DNA of 64,000 nucleotides from Arabidopsis thaliana (taxonomy: Eukaryota > Streptophyta > Magnoliopsida > Brassicales > Brassicaceae). The notes under the pieces were generated by a model. The model made no database searches, was not told where the DNA came from, and was given only the letters and a program-made list of their open reading frames with translations. The stretch is taken from positions 8,556,001 through 8,620,000 of the forward strand of contig NC_003070.9 of NCBI RefSeq assembly GCF_000001735.4. The letters run 5' to 3'. The position numbers and the translations under genes are program-made. Below, in pieces: positions 13,928 to 24,565 of this stretch; the first letter of the stretch is position 1; every line of letters starts with the position of its first letter.

Positions 13928-14600
13928 GGTGTTTGAAGTTGAACAGAGCTTCATTACCATTAAAAAAAACAGATCATTTAGAAAGCTATTCAACATCTCA
14001 TAAGACCAAAGAACGTTTCTTTAGAGAATTCAAGTAAAATTTGGGATTCAGCAAAAGAACAAAAGCTGAAAACAACTTTCTTCATGTTCATCTACAAATC
14101 AAAACCTAGTAAAACTCAAAATCAATCACATAAACAAGGAAAATTCAAAGAACCGAACTTGAATTTCATCCCAATAAGCAACACCTGTAGATCTAGCAGC
14201 TACAGAAACAATTTATGAAGAAAAAACAAAAGGAGACGGACCAGAAAAAATCGATCTTAACTTAATCCTCAGATTATTTCACATTCAGTTCACGATTAAA
14301 ATTGTAATACCCAAAAATCAAACAGAAAGGATAAAAAACGAAAGAAGATCATCATCGTTTATGTGTTAGAGAGTTTACCGAAGAAATTCAGAGAAGACGA
14401 AGAAGAAGAAGAAGAAGAAGTCTAGAAGAAGAAGCTTCCTCCGACGAAACAGCTGAGAAGACAAAAACTATTCAACAATTTTCAGACAGAAAGAAAAGAC
14501 TCACTGAGCAAACGAGAGTTTTATGTTTTTATGAAGAAAGGATTGAGATTTCTCTCAAAGGAGTTTTACGTCTTCTTAAGTAAATTAAAATCTACATATT
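13928..14600 (-). promoter_or_regulatory. SNL3 5' leader with probable leader intron
   Basis: On the minus strand a good splice donor (TTCG|GTAAAC, near 14380) follows a GAA/TTC-rich leader (14398-14420). The sequence between it and the start codon is AT-rich and intron-like. Recognisable versions of this leader plus donor lie upstream of copies B, D, E and F and, more diverged, A and G, so the 5' region was duplicated with the exons. The acceptor next to the start codon was not fixed. Confidence 0.5.
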
Positions 14601-15522
14601 TAATACACTTTCTCGTTCGCTAAATTTTTCGTTTACTTACTTATTTCATTTTTCTGTTGACAAAAAATAAAATAAAAATCAAAGTTGTATTTTCTTGTTT
14701 TTATTACTTCCTTTTGTTGGTTGTATCATTTTAGGAGACTTATAATTTATCTTCTTCTTTTATTATTTTTAACATTTTTTTTCTTTTGGAAGTTTTTATC
14801 TCCTTTGGTATGTGAGAGAGACATACTTAATTTTGAAAATTTTTGATATAAAATAAATTATTCATTTTTTTTGGAAATAATTTTGTAATTAAAAAGTTTT
14901 AGATGATTAATCATATTATTAATAGATGTTTTTTTTCTCTTTATTTTGGTCAACATAGATGTTTTTTCTTAAAATTTCTAAGTTAATTACTTAATGCAAA
15001 ACCTATCAAAATTATTAATGGGGAAAAAATGTTCTAAAATCATTGATGTAAATGGAATCTATATTACATTACACGGTTAGATTTTGCTTAAATCTAAAAA
15101 ATAATATTTGGCTAACATTAATAGAAGAATAATTTAACTCTAACTTGATTAAAACCATAAAAACGGAACATATTATTCGCCTTTTAAATTCATTTTTTTT
15201 TTATCGGCATTACTATCTTTCCGGTAGACCGAAAACTTTGTCACCTTGTTCGTAGAATAATTCCGATAACCCTTATCCTCATGTTACACATAGTAAACTC
15301 ATAGGTAAGCATTGAAATAACTAGGTAAAAAAAAAAGCATTGAATAACTATAGATGATGGTAATTTTGAATTTTGATAGTGGCTATAATTTATAGGGAAA
15401 AGAAAGCTATTAATCATGCATATTAAAAAGAAAAAACCTCTACTATTATCTCTGACTTGTAACTTTAAAAAAAAAAAACTACTTATATGTGAAGCGATTG
15501 AAGTAACATAGCAATCCTTTCG
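14601..15522. other. AT-rich spacer between SNL3 and the first PAH copy
   Basis: Poly-T and poly-A rich sequence with no open frame of note and no recognised element. The part nearest 15480-15522 is the 3' flank of the first small PAH gene. Confidence 0.5.
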
Positions 15523-16377
15523 TCACAAAAAACTCTGAGAAATAGTTGGCAGAAAGCAATCCAACTCTTCAAGCAAATCAGGATGATCTATGCAAAACTG
15601 TGAATGCAACAAGGCTGTTGCTGGAGTAGCTGGAGTAGCAGGCAGAAAGTGAGTAAACTCCACAAGCAAATTGTTATGATCTAGAAATAGGATGGCAACC
15701 TGATAAGATAAACGTGTGAAACTAAGTAAAATATTAGCAATAAAAAAAAAAAAACTTAGTATGAATCAATGAGCCTACCTCCCGGTAGACCGCGGTGATG
15801 GGCTTCCTATCCTTTCTGTACATGTTTAAAATGTCTAAAACTGATTTGTATACACGATCATCGCCCTGAAACCTTGTCTGCAAATGAATGAATAACTAAG
15901 AGAGTAGGAAAGGGAAAAGCAGTAATTTCCTTGGACAGTTTATAACACATAAACATATATACCTTAATCTTGTTAATAAAACTAATTGCTTCCCCTAACT
16001 CGACAGGTTTCTTCTGTGAAGGTTGTTCATGATGTGTGATCATATAACCATTTGGTAAGAAGGCATTGAAACCCAAAAGTAATCCTTGTTGTTCTTTCAA
16101 GAGTTCTTTCATCCTTATTATAACACCAGATATATCAATTCTATACAACACAATAGTCGGTAATCAGTTCTCAGAAACCATGGAGTTTTACCTAAACCAA
16201 GACCAAATGCAAACATAAAAGTAGAAAGAACTTTAACCTCTGAGTTTTATAATCTATCATGATCTGAAGAAACTCGTCATATTTTTCACGTTGACCTTGA
16301 AATTTAGCCTTCACGGCTCTAAGGTATTTAAGCGCGTCATTTGTAGTAGGCTTGTGTGCGCCTCCTTCTCCAACCAT
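15523..16377 (-). CDS. Small PAH1-PAH2 protein (SNL3-derived copy A)
   Basis: Four exons: 16377-16238, 16140-15963, 15877-15779, 15699-15523, giving 197 residues. They correspond one to one to SNL3 exons 1-4: the 140-base first exon and the 99-base third exon are the same length as in SNL3, and splice phases agree. PAH1 covers about residues 8-75 ([14 protein letters not shown], then [10 protein letters not shown]), and PAH2 runs from about 92 to 160 ([20 protein letters not shown]). The copy ends where SNL3 would splice to exon 5, so PAH3 and the HDAC-interaction region are absent. The last exon shows a local duplication of the final PAH helix ([14 protein letters not shown], then [14 protein letters not shown]). 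Probably At1g24200. It may be expressed as a competitor of SNL proteins; this is inference. Confidence 0.85.
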
Positions 16378-17769
16378 GGTTTGAAGTTTAGGAAAGCTTT
16401 ATTGTTCAAAGAGAGGCAGCCAAAAAAAAAGGTGAAACATTATTAGAATCAAAAGATGGTGCAAGGTTTCTTCAAAAAATATTGGATCCTTGAACAACCC
16501 CAAAGTCTTAACAACAAAACAATTCATTCCTCAAGGTGATCCATTATTAGTTATCACACGTAACCTACACATGTGAAGTAGTCAATTCAAACACAGGGCA
16601 AACCAGTCAAGTATTGGATTTAGATATGTCCTACTCTCATTCTTAACCAAAGATACCCCAATTCAGAGATTGCCATAGTATTAAGTCTGACGGGATTAGA
16701 TTAACACTTTTTATTGGGGACAAAACAAAACTCATATCTAGTTTTGAGACTTCAAGTTGATTAAACTTCATCAGTCGGATTTGATATCTTATCACATATT
16801 ACGAAAAATATATTCAAGGAACTCGATATCATCCCACGAATACAAATTACAACAAGCAACAGATCTAGCAACTACAAAGGCAATGAACAAAGAAAATAAA
16901 ACTTGTAGTGGACGTAACGAAGATCACACAAAAAAGAAGAAGAACACATGTGTATAGGTACCAAAGACGAATGAAGAAGGCTTCACGATCACGAGCACGA
17001 AGCAGGGGAGACGAGTTTCTAGTCTCGGTAGGGTTTTGTTTATGTATTATGATTCCAAGGTTATGTAAGATTTTCTATTTATTTTAATGATTTTTTTTTA
17101 TTATTTGGTGTATTTTAATTAATTATGTACTTTTTTTAAAAGGGTTAAATCATCCATTTTTGTAACTTTACCCTCCACCTCCAATATATGCAGATTAATC
17201 TTATAAAGTTTAAAATAATACGCAATATGACATTTATACGTATATTGTAAACGTTTTTACGATGATATACATTAGAATTTTAAAATTTTGAAGGCAGAGT
17301 TGAACTCTTCATCGTGAGGGTTTAGATTTAATATATTACATGTCAATATTTTACAAAATTAATAGTAAAGAAAAAAACAAAGAAGGGTTACAATGCGTAT
17401 TATTTTAGACTTCATAGGATTAATCTCAATATGTTGGAGGTGAAGGATAAAATTGTAAAAATGGATGAGTTCGAAGTGTTTTTTTACACAAAACCCTTTT
17501 TTTAACAACCATTAATTAAGTACATAACAAAACTAAGAAATGAGTTTTAAAAAAATGTTTGATCTTTCATAGGTTTTTCATCAGTAAAATTCAACATAAA
17601 CAAAATAAGGTTATGAGAAGTATTTTTGAGTTTTGTGACACTTTGAGTTTCAATCATCTGAGTATATCAAATTCAAATCTCATCCTCTTCATGGTGAAAA
17701 GCAAAGATTTAAAACCTCTACAAAAGAAACTATACACTCCATTCTCATTCATAAAAAATACATCACTCG
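16378..17769. other. Spacer between PAH copies A and B
   Basis: Positions 16378 to about 17040 are the duplicated PAH 5' leader of copy A. Positions 17041-17560 are AT-rich and hold the foldback element listed separately. Positions 17600-17769 are the 3' flank of copy B, with the shared text TCAAATCTCATCC...AAACTATACACTCCATTCTC also seen after other copies. Confidence 0.6.
17151..17467. repeat. MITE-like foldback element with ~75-base inverted arms
   Basis: The left arm (17151-17225, starting CATCCATTTTTGTAACTTTA) is an imperfect inverted copy of the right arm (17395-17467, ending TAAAATTGTAAAAATGGATG). Matching text includes GGAGGTGAAGG against CCCTCCACCTCC and GGATTAATCTCAATATGTTGG against its inverse. 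The two arms flank about 170 AT-rich bases with no coding potential. This is the shape of a non-autonomous DNA transposon. Flanks with AAGGGTT and TTAATTA(A/T)GTAC on both sides suggest the true ends lie slightly outside, but the target-site duplication was not settled. Confidence 0.7.
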
Positions 17770-18527
17770 TTATAATTGTAGTAGTAGTGATGCTGTTGAT
17801 ACAGGGTTCTTTGTGAAAAATCTGAGAAAGTCTTCAATCAAATCTTCATGATAGAAGAGAACATCAATGACCTGCAAGATAATATTATTTCTAACCAAAT
17901 CAAACAAAGAGAACCAAAAAAAAAAAAAAAAAACACAAGTACACAAAATAGCCCACCAAGAACAAACATTACCTCCTCTTGCACCTCCTTTACCGACATC
18001 TTTCCCTCTTTAAACATCTTCATTAACCCGCGAATTGCCCCCACTACATGAGTATCAAGGCTCTGAAACCGTGTCTGCAGATGGACAAATTTGCTCTAGT
18101 TAGTAAAAGAGGAATCAAAAAAGGATTTTGGTGTTTCTCTCCAAGGATTATTTGTCATTTTAGCATGTGTTTACCTTGAGCTTGTTTATAAAATCCTCTA
18201 CAGAAACAGGTGGAAGGAAGACACTGAAACCAAGAAGAAGATCCTGATGATCTTTCATCAGTTCCTCCACCCTTGCAATGACACTATATTTATCGACTCT
18301 GCAAAAAGAGACTAGTAACATCAGAATCAATTCACAGTTGAAAGTAAAGACCAAACCAAATATAACAGGGAAGAAAAGAATACATACCTATGATCACAAA
18401 CACCATTCAAGAGCTTGATAAACTCTTGATATTTCGTAGGTTCATCATGAAATGTTTCCTTCACAGCAATGATGTATGAATGCGCATCATCCTTAGTTAG
18501 AGCAGGTGATACTCGTCTTCCAACCAT
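17770..18527 (-). CDS. Small PAH1-PAH2 protein (SNL3-derived copy B)
   Basis: Four exons: 18527-18388 (140 bases), 18298-18175, 18074-17973, 17871-17770, giving 155 residues. PAH1 helices are seen in [20 protein letters not shown] and in [20 protein letters not shown]. Exon 2 is shorter than in SNL3 because the loop between PAH1 and PAH2 is cut down to [16 protein letters not shown]2 follows ([14 protein letters not shown], then [19 protein letters not shown]). A new stop follows a short tail, and nothing after PAH2 is kept. The second exon pair is more diverged than in copy A. Probably At1g24210. All splice sites are GT-AG. Confidence 0.85.
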
Positions 18528-19875
18528 GGTTTGAATCTAGCCTTTTGTTATCAAAAGAAAGAGAAGATTTTTGTTCAGTAAAACAGATCACATCATTGAA
18601 TTTAACCTAGAAGCTATTATTACCACTTGAAGAAACAGAACCTAGAGTGCAGAAATCTTAATAACATTACTTAAATCTATGATTTGCCTCAACACTGAAA
18701 TTGAACAAGACATAAAGCTGCAATAAGCTAAATTTCTCAAAATCCAAATAATTGTCAAAACCAAAATCAACAACAACTAATTCATTCCCATCAGAACCAA
18801 CGTGAGAACTTGTGTAAAGTGGCCAATATCAACACAGAGCAAACCAACCAAACACTTAGAAGTCTTAAAATCTCAGTCTTAACAAAAACAATAAGAAGTT
18901 AATTCGCTAATTTGAGGGTTTAAATCGGATTTGATGAAATTCAGGTAAAATTGATCACACAGGTACGAAATTAAATTCGAAGAACCCAATTCGAAATCAT
19001 CCCAGAAACTACAAAATCATTCAATGACAATAAGAGAAGAAGATCATCGTATAGTTACCGAAATTCGAAGACAAAAAGGGCTTCCCTAGCTTACGAGTTA
19101 CGACACACGATCTCGAAGAAGCAGGAGACTAGAACTAGAAGAAGAGATTTCTCTAGGGTTTAGTTTCCGACACTTAACGTTGGATTATATAATTAAGGAT
19201 TACATCAAAAGTACGGTTTAAAAAAGGAAAAAGGCAAATCTTCTTCTTTTTTTTAATTAATTAATTAAAACTTTTTAATTGAGAAAAGTAAAAAAAGTAA
19301 AAAATGTGAAATGCTAATTTTAGTATAGGGATGATCTAATCGAAAATAGAGATTAATGTTTAGACTAAAGAGATAATTTCCCCAAAACATATATTTCTTA
19401 GTTTGACTTTGACATAACATTACATACATATATGTGTTAAATTAATTTGATATGGTTAATGTTTAGGAACTACAGTATTTTCTAATACAACATCACATTC
19501 AACAACTCTAATTAATAGTCAATAGCAACACCTAGTATACATTCCTAGTATAAATTTGATAACAACACCTAGTATACTTTGCTTTTTATACTATGTGTTA
19601 ATGTGAAGTTCTAGCGTTTTAAGATATTTTGAATAATAAGAGTAACGAGTTGAAAAAAGATTAATATTATGAAGTTAATTGAAAGCAACAAAGATCATAC
19701 AGCCTTATTTATAAAACACAATGGCTAAATTCATAACATAATTCCTAAATAAATAAATAAAAGAACGAATCACAAATAAATTATTCAATTTAATACAAAT
19801 CTAAACCGAACTTGGTTTAGACGAACGAAGAAATCCCACAACATCACCTACCCATCTCATGCCCCAATCTAATAA
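18528..19875. other. Spacer between PAH copies B and C
   Basis: The first ~600 bases are the copy B leader: donor TTCG|GTAACT on the minus strand near 19060, and a GAAG-rich leader to about 19150. The rest is AT-rich with no open frame or recognised element; a TTAATTAATTAATTAA run lies near 19253. Confidence 0.55.
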
Positions 19876-20245
19876 TTAGATCTCCAACCAATCTGGTAAA
19901 AATACATTGAAACCAGAAACCAAGTCTTGGTCTCCGTTAAGCAGTTCCTTCACCGCTGTTATGCAATCAGCCCTACTAATTCTGCAATGAAGTTATAAAA
20001 TCAAAATTAATTACTTCTTCAACACGAAAAAATTGAACCGAACATTTTTAGTCATATTTTCCAAAAACTATGTATATCACATACTTGCGAACTTTAAAAT
20101 CTTTCATAATCGCAAGAAAGTCTTCATATTTTTTTCTATCATTATGAAAATGATCCTTCACAGCCTTAATATATGCCTTTGCATCAATTTTGGTTGGCTT
20201 CGGCTTGTCTCCTTTATACACAAATATACTGTCTCCTTCCGACAT
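19876..20245 (-). CDS. Truncated PAH1-only protein (SNL3-derived copy C)
   Basis: Two exons: 20245-20085 and 19981-19876, giving 88 residues. Exon 1 (MSEGDSIFVYKGDKPKPTKI, then DAKAYIKAVKDHFHNDRKKY) and exon 2 (ADCITAVKELLNGDQDLVSG, then FNVFLPDWLEI) make one PAH fold equivalent to PAH1 of SNL3. A stop then falls at the position matching GFEI of SNL3, so PAH2 is gone. The splice phase (2) is conserved and the frame is open, so it could still be made. It lacks the MVG start peptide of its sisters. It may be an intact single-PAH mini-gene or a decaying copy. Confidence 0.6.
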
Positions 20246-22657
20246 GGTTTTCAATTGATCGAGCTGTATTTTCCAAACAAAGAGAATGATTTTTTATTAT
20301 TATTTGTTTTCACTGAAGAAATTAATTATTTAATTTTGATTTCTATCTTCTCAAACACATTACCTCTTTTCTTTAAAAGTAACTTAAAATCGTTGGAAAA
20401 AAGAACAGGAATTTGCATCAGAGATCTTAATTAACAATTACTCGGATTTTTTAACAGTACATGCAATAAACATGACAATAACCAACTTTAGATCGGTAAA
20501 GTCAAAGAAGAATTGTAAAAATACTTCAGAGTAACAAACCATAAAAGTAAAAAAGTTCAAGGAAAAGCAAACCAGAAATTTACTACGGGTAGAAGCTTCA
20601 CCACTAGGACATGAATCGTTTTGAGTTGTATGGGGTGTCTTTATATATCAAAAACCTTGCAGAAATCAGTCCATTTGCTATTAATATCTTTGTAGCAATG
20701 AGATATAATTGTATTGTAATATTAAATGAAATAAACACATGTCAGTTTGTAAATAAAATTTGACATTTATTAAAATTTACAGATTTTTAATGTAAATTTA
20801 GTAAATAACAAATTAAATTGTAAATTTTTATAAGCATATCTGTCAAAGCTTTATTTTATTACTTCAACTTTTTCGAGATTTTAAAATCACTTTTGTTACA
20901 ATGTAGGATTTACTATTACAATTTTTTATATATATTATAATATTACAATGTAGCATTTAGTATTAAAATTATATATTTAGTTGATATTAAAAAATAGACT
21001 ACATGTCAAAACTCAAAAGAATTGATGCCATAGATCTGAAAATAACTTAGTAAATTTACTTTCGTAGTTTTTCAAATCAAAGCCGACTAGCTGTAACTTA
21101 GTTTCTGTATGATTCGTGACGTGATTCAAGAACAGAACAAATTAAAGAACGATTTATCTTTATTATAACTAGATGAACACCCATGTTACGCATGGGTTTT
21201 TGTTTTTAAAATTGTTGGAAAATATGATTATGGTTTTTTGTTGATTTTGATGTTCATTTTGATAAATTTATCTATTTAATATAATTATTATTTTTTATGA
21301 TTAGATTCATCTATAACTCGAAATATCAATTCTACTACAATATGTATATTTATATATTTATTATTCTAATATTTCACTATCATGATCACATACTACAACA
21401 ATATATGATATACTGATACAATGTACAGTATGTAGTTATATTACTTATGTGTTTTGAAACTTGTCTAACTTAATTGTAACAAACGATTATTTATTCCATA
21501 TACTCTCTCGTCATCTAGTACACAATCACATCATGATATGCTAGTAATTTAAGTCAACACTGTAATTTTCATCCCTACCATAAAGTCATATAGAGTCTCA
21601 TTTTTTTTTTTGTATGTCTAATGTCTTGGATGACTATTACGTGAAATGTACATAAAGAAGGTCATATGATAAATCAAATTCACAAAACATAATAATAAAA
21701 AAATATCCAACTAAAATTACTAAATTAATATGAGGTTAGGTAGCAAACATCTAAACTCCAACACAAGTAAAATTTTAGCCATTATGGGTTAATAACTATT
21801 GATAAAAAAATTAATAAAATAAGTAGAAAAGAATGAAAGTAGTGCTTGATACATTATTATGATTTTTTATTTATTGATTATTCTTAGAAAATTCATTTAA
21901 GAGTGATATTAATGGAGAATTTAACACAACAAAAGACTTTTGATTTTTTCTCAATTATTTTTGCTAGTTTTTTTAATTTAACTAATGTATAATAACACAT
22001 GTCATTTTCTTGTATGATAATGTGTCACTCATATGGAGAGTATTGGCCAACTTTCATATATATGATTTAGAAACTCACTCAAAACTAAATCTCTCTAGGT
22101 CTTTAGAACAACTCTCTAAAGCCTCTTAATCTCTCTCTTGTGTCTTATGGAACATCTCTCCATAAGCGCTTATTTATAGTTATTAAACTACTCCTAATCT
22201 TATAATGAATAGAAAAACTTACGAACTTATCCAACTTGACTTTTATTTGTATTTTCTATTTTCTTATTATCTCTTCTAAAATCTTCTAGAGAGATTACTT
22301 GCTGCTCAAGTAATTGGAATTATCCAACAGTTTTTTTTCAAAAATTTATTCTTTTTTTTGGTCAACAAATACTAGTAAATTTACTTTATAATGTTTCGTA
22401 ATAAATTAAAATACACACCATCTTATGGTTTAAGTTTTAGATATTTAAGGTGTAACTTTAATATTATTTTAAGCCTTTTGCAAAAAAAAAAAAAAACTTT
22501 TATTTTCTTTTGTGTTACGAATTTAGGATGATCTCAGCTTGGGCCGAGGTGCATATGTGCATTTGATGATGTTGTGTTCTCTCCTTAGACTAAGAATCAA
22601 ACTAAACTCAAATGTCTTACAAAAGAAAACTATAACACTCTCTTCTCGTTAGAAGCT
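20246..22657. other. Long AT-rich spacer with Helitron-like end
   Basis: Beyond the leader of copy C (to about 20640) the sequence is very AT-rich and holds no credible coding region. It includes the Helitron-like terminus at 21169. From about 22560 it is the shared 3' flank of the PAH genes (AAGAATCAAACTAAACTCAA then CTATAACACTCTCTTCTCGT). Confidence 0.55.
21169..21200 (-). mobile_element. Helitron-like 3' terminus
   Basis: On the minus strand the sequence reads ACCCATG-cgtaa-CATGGGT-gttcat-CTAG followed by T. That is a 7-bp perfect hairpin, a 6-base spacer, CTAG, and an insertion site after which T follows. Plant Helitrons end in a short hairpin followed by CTRR and insert between A and T. 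The element body would extend to the right on the plus strand, into the AT-rich spacer. The other end (5' TC next to A) was not identified, so its length is unknown. Confidence 0.55.
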
Positions 22658-23761
22658 CTACTCTTTTCCATCTCTTAAGAACCTATTATAGGCAGAGATT
22701 CCACTGAAATAGTCGCCAAACTCCATGACTAAATCTACATGATTCTGAAGAAGTGAAACGACCTGCAAAGTTAACAAATCAAATCAAACCAAAGAACTAA
22801 GAGAGTGAAACATACAACACAAATTGTCCCACCAAGAACACTACCTCCTGATACGCCTCATCTTTGGACTTGTTTCCCTCACTGTACATTTTCAATATCT
22901 GGAGAACTGAGTTAACTACATGACTACCATAGCCCTGAAACCTTGCCTGCACATGGACAATTTTGTTACTTAAACCGCAAGTTAACATATACTAAACATC
23001 AAAATGTTGTTTCCATTAGTTTACCATTTCAGCAATCTATACCTCAAGATTCTCCATAAAATTGGCGGAACGTTTTTTTTGTTTTTATTAGACTCAGCTG
23101 GAGGGATGGTTCTCTTAGCCTTTGGAATGAAGAAGGCTAAATGATCCACAGGACGGGTGGTTCTCTTATCCTCTGGATGGATGGTTTTCTTCGCTTCAGA
23201 AGGCATGATTCTGTTTCTATTAGCCTCTCGAGGGATAGTTCTCTTAGCCTCTCGAGGGAAGGTTTTCTTCGACTTGGGAGGGATGGTTCTGTTAGCCTTG
23301 GGAGAAATGGTTCTGCTAGACTTGGGAGGTATGGTTGCCTTTGGAGGGATGGTTCTACTAGCCTCGGAGGAGATGGATCTGGCAGCCTCTTCGTATTGCT
23401 TAGACTTGGGAAAGAAGACACTTAAAACAAGAAGCAGCCTCGGGTGCCCTTTAATGATTTCAGCCATCCTTGCACTGCCATTAGCTTCTTCGATTCTACA
23501 AAACATCAGAAAAAAATTCACAAGGTGTGTGTTTGTCACAGTTGAAAAACTTGGTAACTAAGAACCAAACCAAACGTAAAAAAATTCATACTTATGATCA
23601 CAAACATCATTCATGAGCCTAAGAAACTCGTGAAACTTTGCAGGTTCGTCAAGAAATGCTTCCTTCACATCAGCGATGTATGTAACTGTTTCACGTATAG
23701 TAGAAGCGATCTCTAAACGATAATCATCATCCATAGTTAGCTTCAGTGATACTCTGTTCAT
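22658..23761 (-). pseudogene. PAH gene copy D with repeat insertion and apparent frameshift
   Basis: Four SNL3-like exons can be drawn: 23761-23592, 23495-23043, 22946-22845, 22762-22658. Exon 1 has a PAH1 first half (ETVTYIADVKEAFLDEPAKF). Exon 2 has the second half, then about 100 residues of imperfect (R)TIPPKA-type repeats, then the usual PAH-linking helix. That helix (RSANFMENLE) is in a different frame from the rest of exon 2: one more base would be needed in an 8-A run (T run at 23073-23080). As read, splicing into exon 3 (ARFQGYGSHVVNSVLQILKM) gives a stop after about 9 codons, so PAH2 is lost. The start ATG in the MNRVSLK context differs from the MVG of its sisters. It could be a pseudogene, a truncated PAH1 protein of about 217 residues, or a sequence error in a homopolymer. 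Confidence 0.6.
23098..23400. repeat. Imperfect GGGATGGTTCT minisatellite in copy D exon 2
   Basis: Plus-strand units of about 21-24 bases contain GGGATGGTTCT(G/A)TTAGCCT(C/T) or close variants and recur about ten times. On the coding strand each encodes a variant of (A/K)xRTIPPKA. Frame is kept through nearly all units, as expected for in-frame expansion. The same motif occurs in copy E. Confidence 0.75.
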
Positions 23762-24565
23762 TAGAAACAGAGCAGATCATCATCATTCGATCTCTACATG
23801 ACAAATCAAGATTACATTCTAAAACTAATCAAAAACCAAATCAAACAAATCATTGGCTTCAACACATCAATGTCACGAACTCTTACGCTTATTCTCTAGT
23901 ACCATTCATATAAGTTTCATCTTCTAGACTAAAGATTCATGTAAAATTTCATCGATCAGTATCTTTAGAACTTAGAAGAGAATCAAATGAGAAATCGATA
24001 AGAGTATTTGAGACAAACGAACCAGAAAACTCGATCTATTAACCTAATCGTCAGATGATTTCACGTGAACGAAGAAGAATAAGGTCGTGTAGTTACCGAA
24101 CGAGCAAGAAGCTTCCTCTTCACAGTGTAAACGACTTCAAAGATTTCAAGAAACAAATGCACTGAGACTGTTTTGACGTATTGAGTTATATTATGTATTT
24201 ATACTTTTACAATATGGACCATTAACTCGCATTTATATATCTCAGAAGAATTTGATATTCCATATTAACGACCTTTCTTTTAATCAAACAGAGAAATTAC
24301 TAATTCAAATTGTTTAATAATTAGTTGGATTGGATAGTTTTGATTAGGAGGTATTTGAGTCTATTATCGTAGTAATTCAAATAAGGTTCTTTAGAGTAGG
24401 AATAAAACTAAACTCAAATCTCTCCAAAAAGAAACTGTACATTCTCTTCTCATCGTTTTATAGACAAAAACATGATAGAGAATGGTGTTCTCTAACTATC
24501 GTTATGTTCTGTTCTACACATCATAGAAGGGGACACTGAATGATGAAACTATACTCTCAAACTAT
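23762..24565. other. Spacer between PAH copies D and E
   Basis: Positions 23762 to about 24190 are the copy D leader (minus-strand donor TTCG|GTAACT near 24097). From about 24380 it is the shared PAH 3' flank upstream of the copy E stop. No other gene was seen. Confidence 0.55.

Noticed and set aside
23141-23561. Long plus-strand frames with repeated GMVLLAS or RDGS text
   Set aside because: They are antisense to the RTIPPKA minisatellite of PAH copy D.
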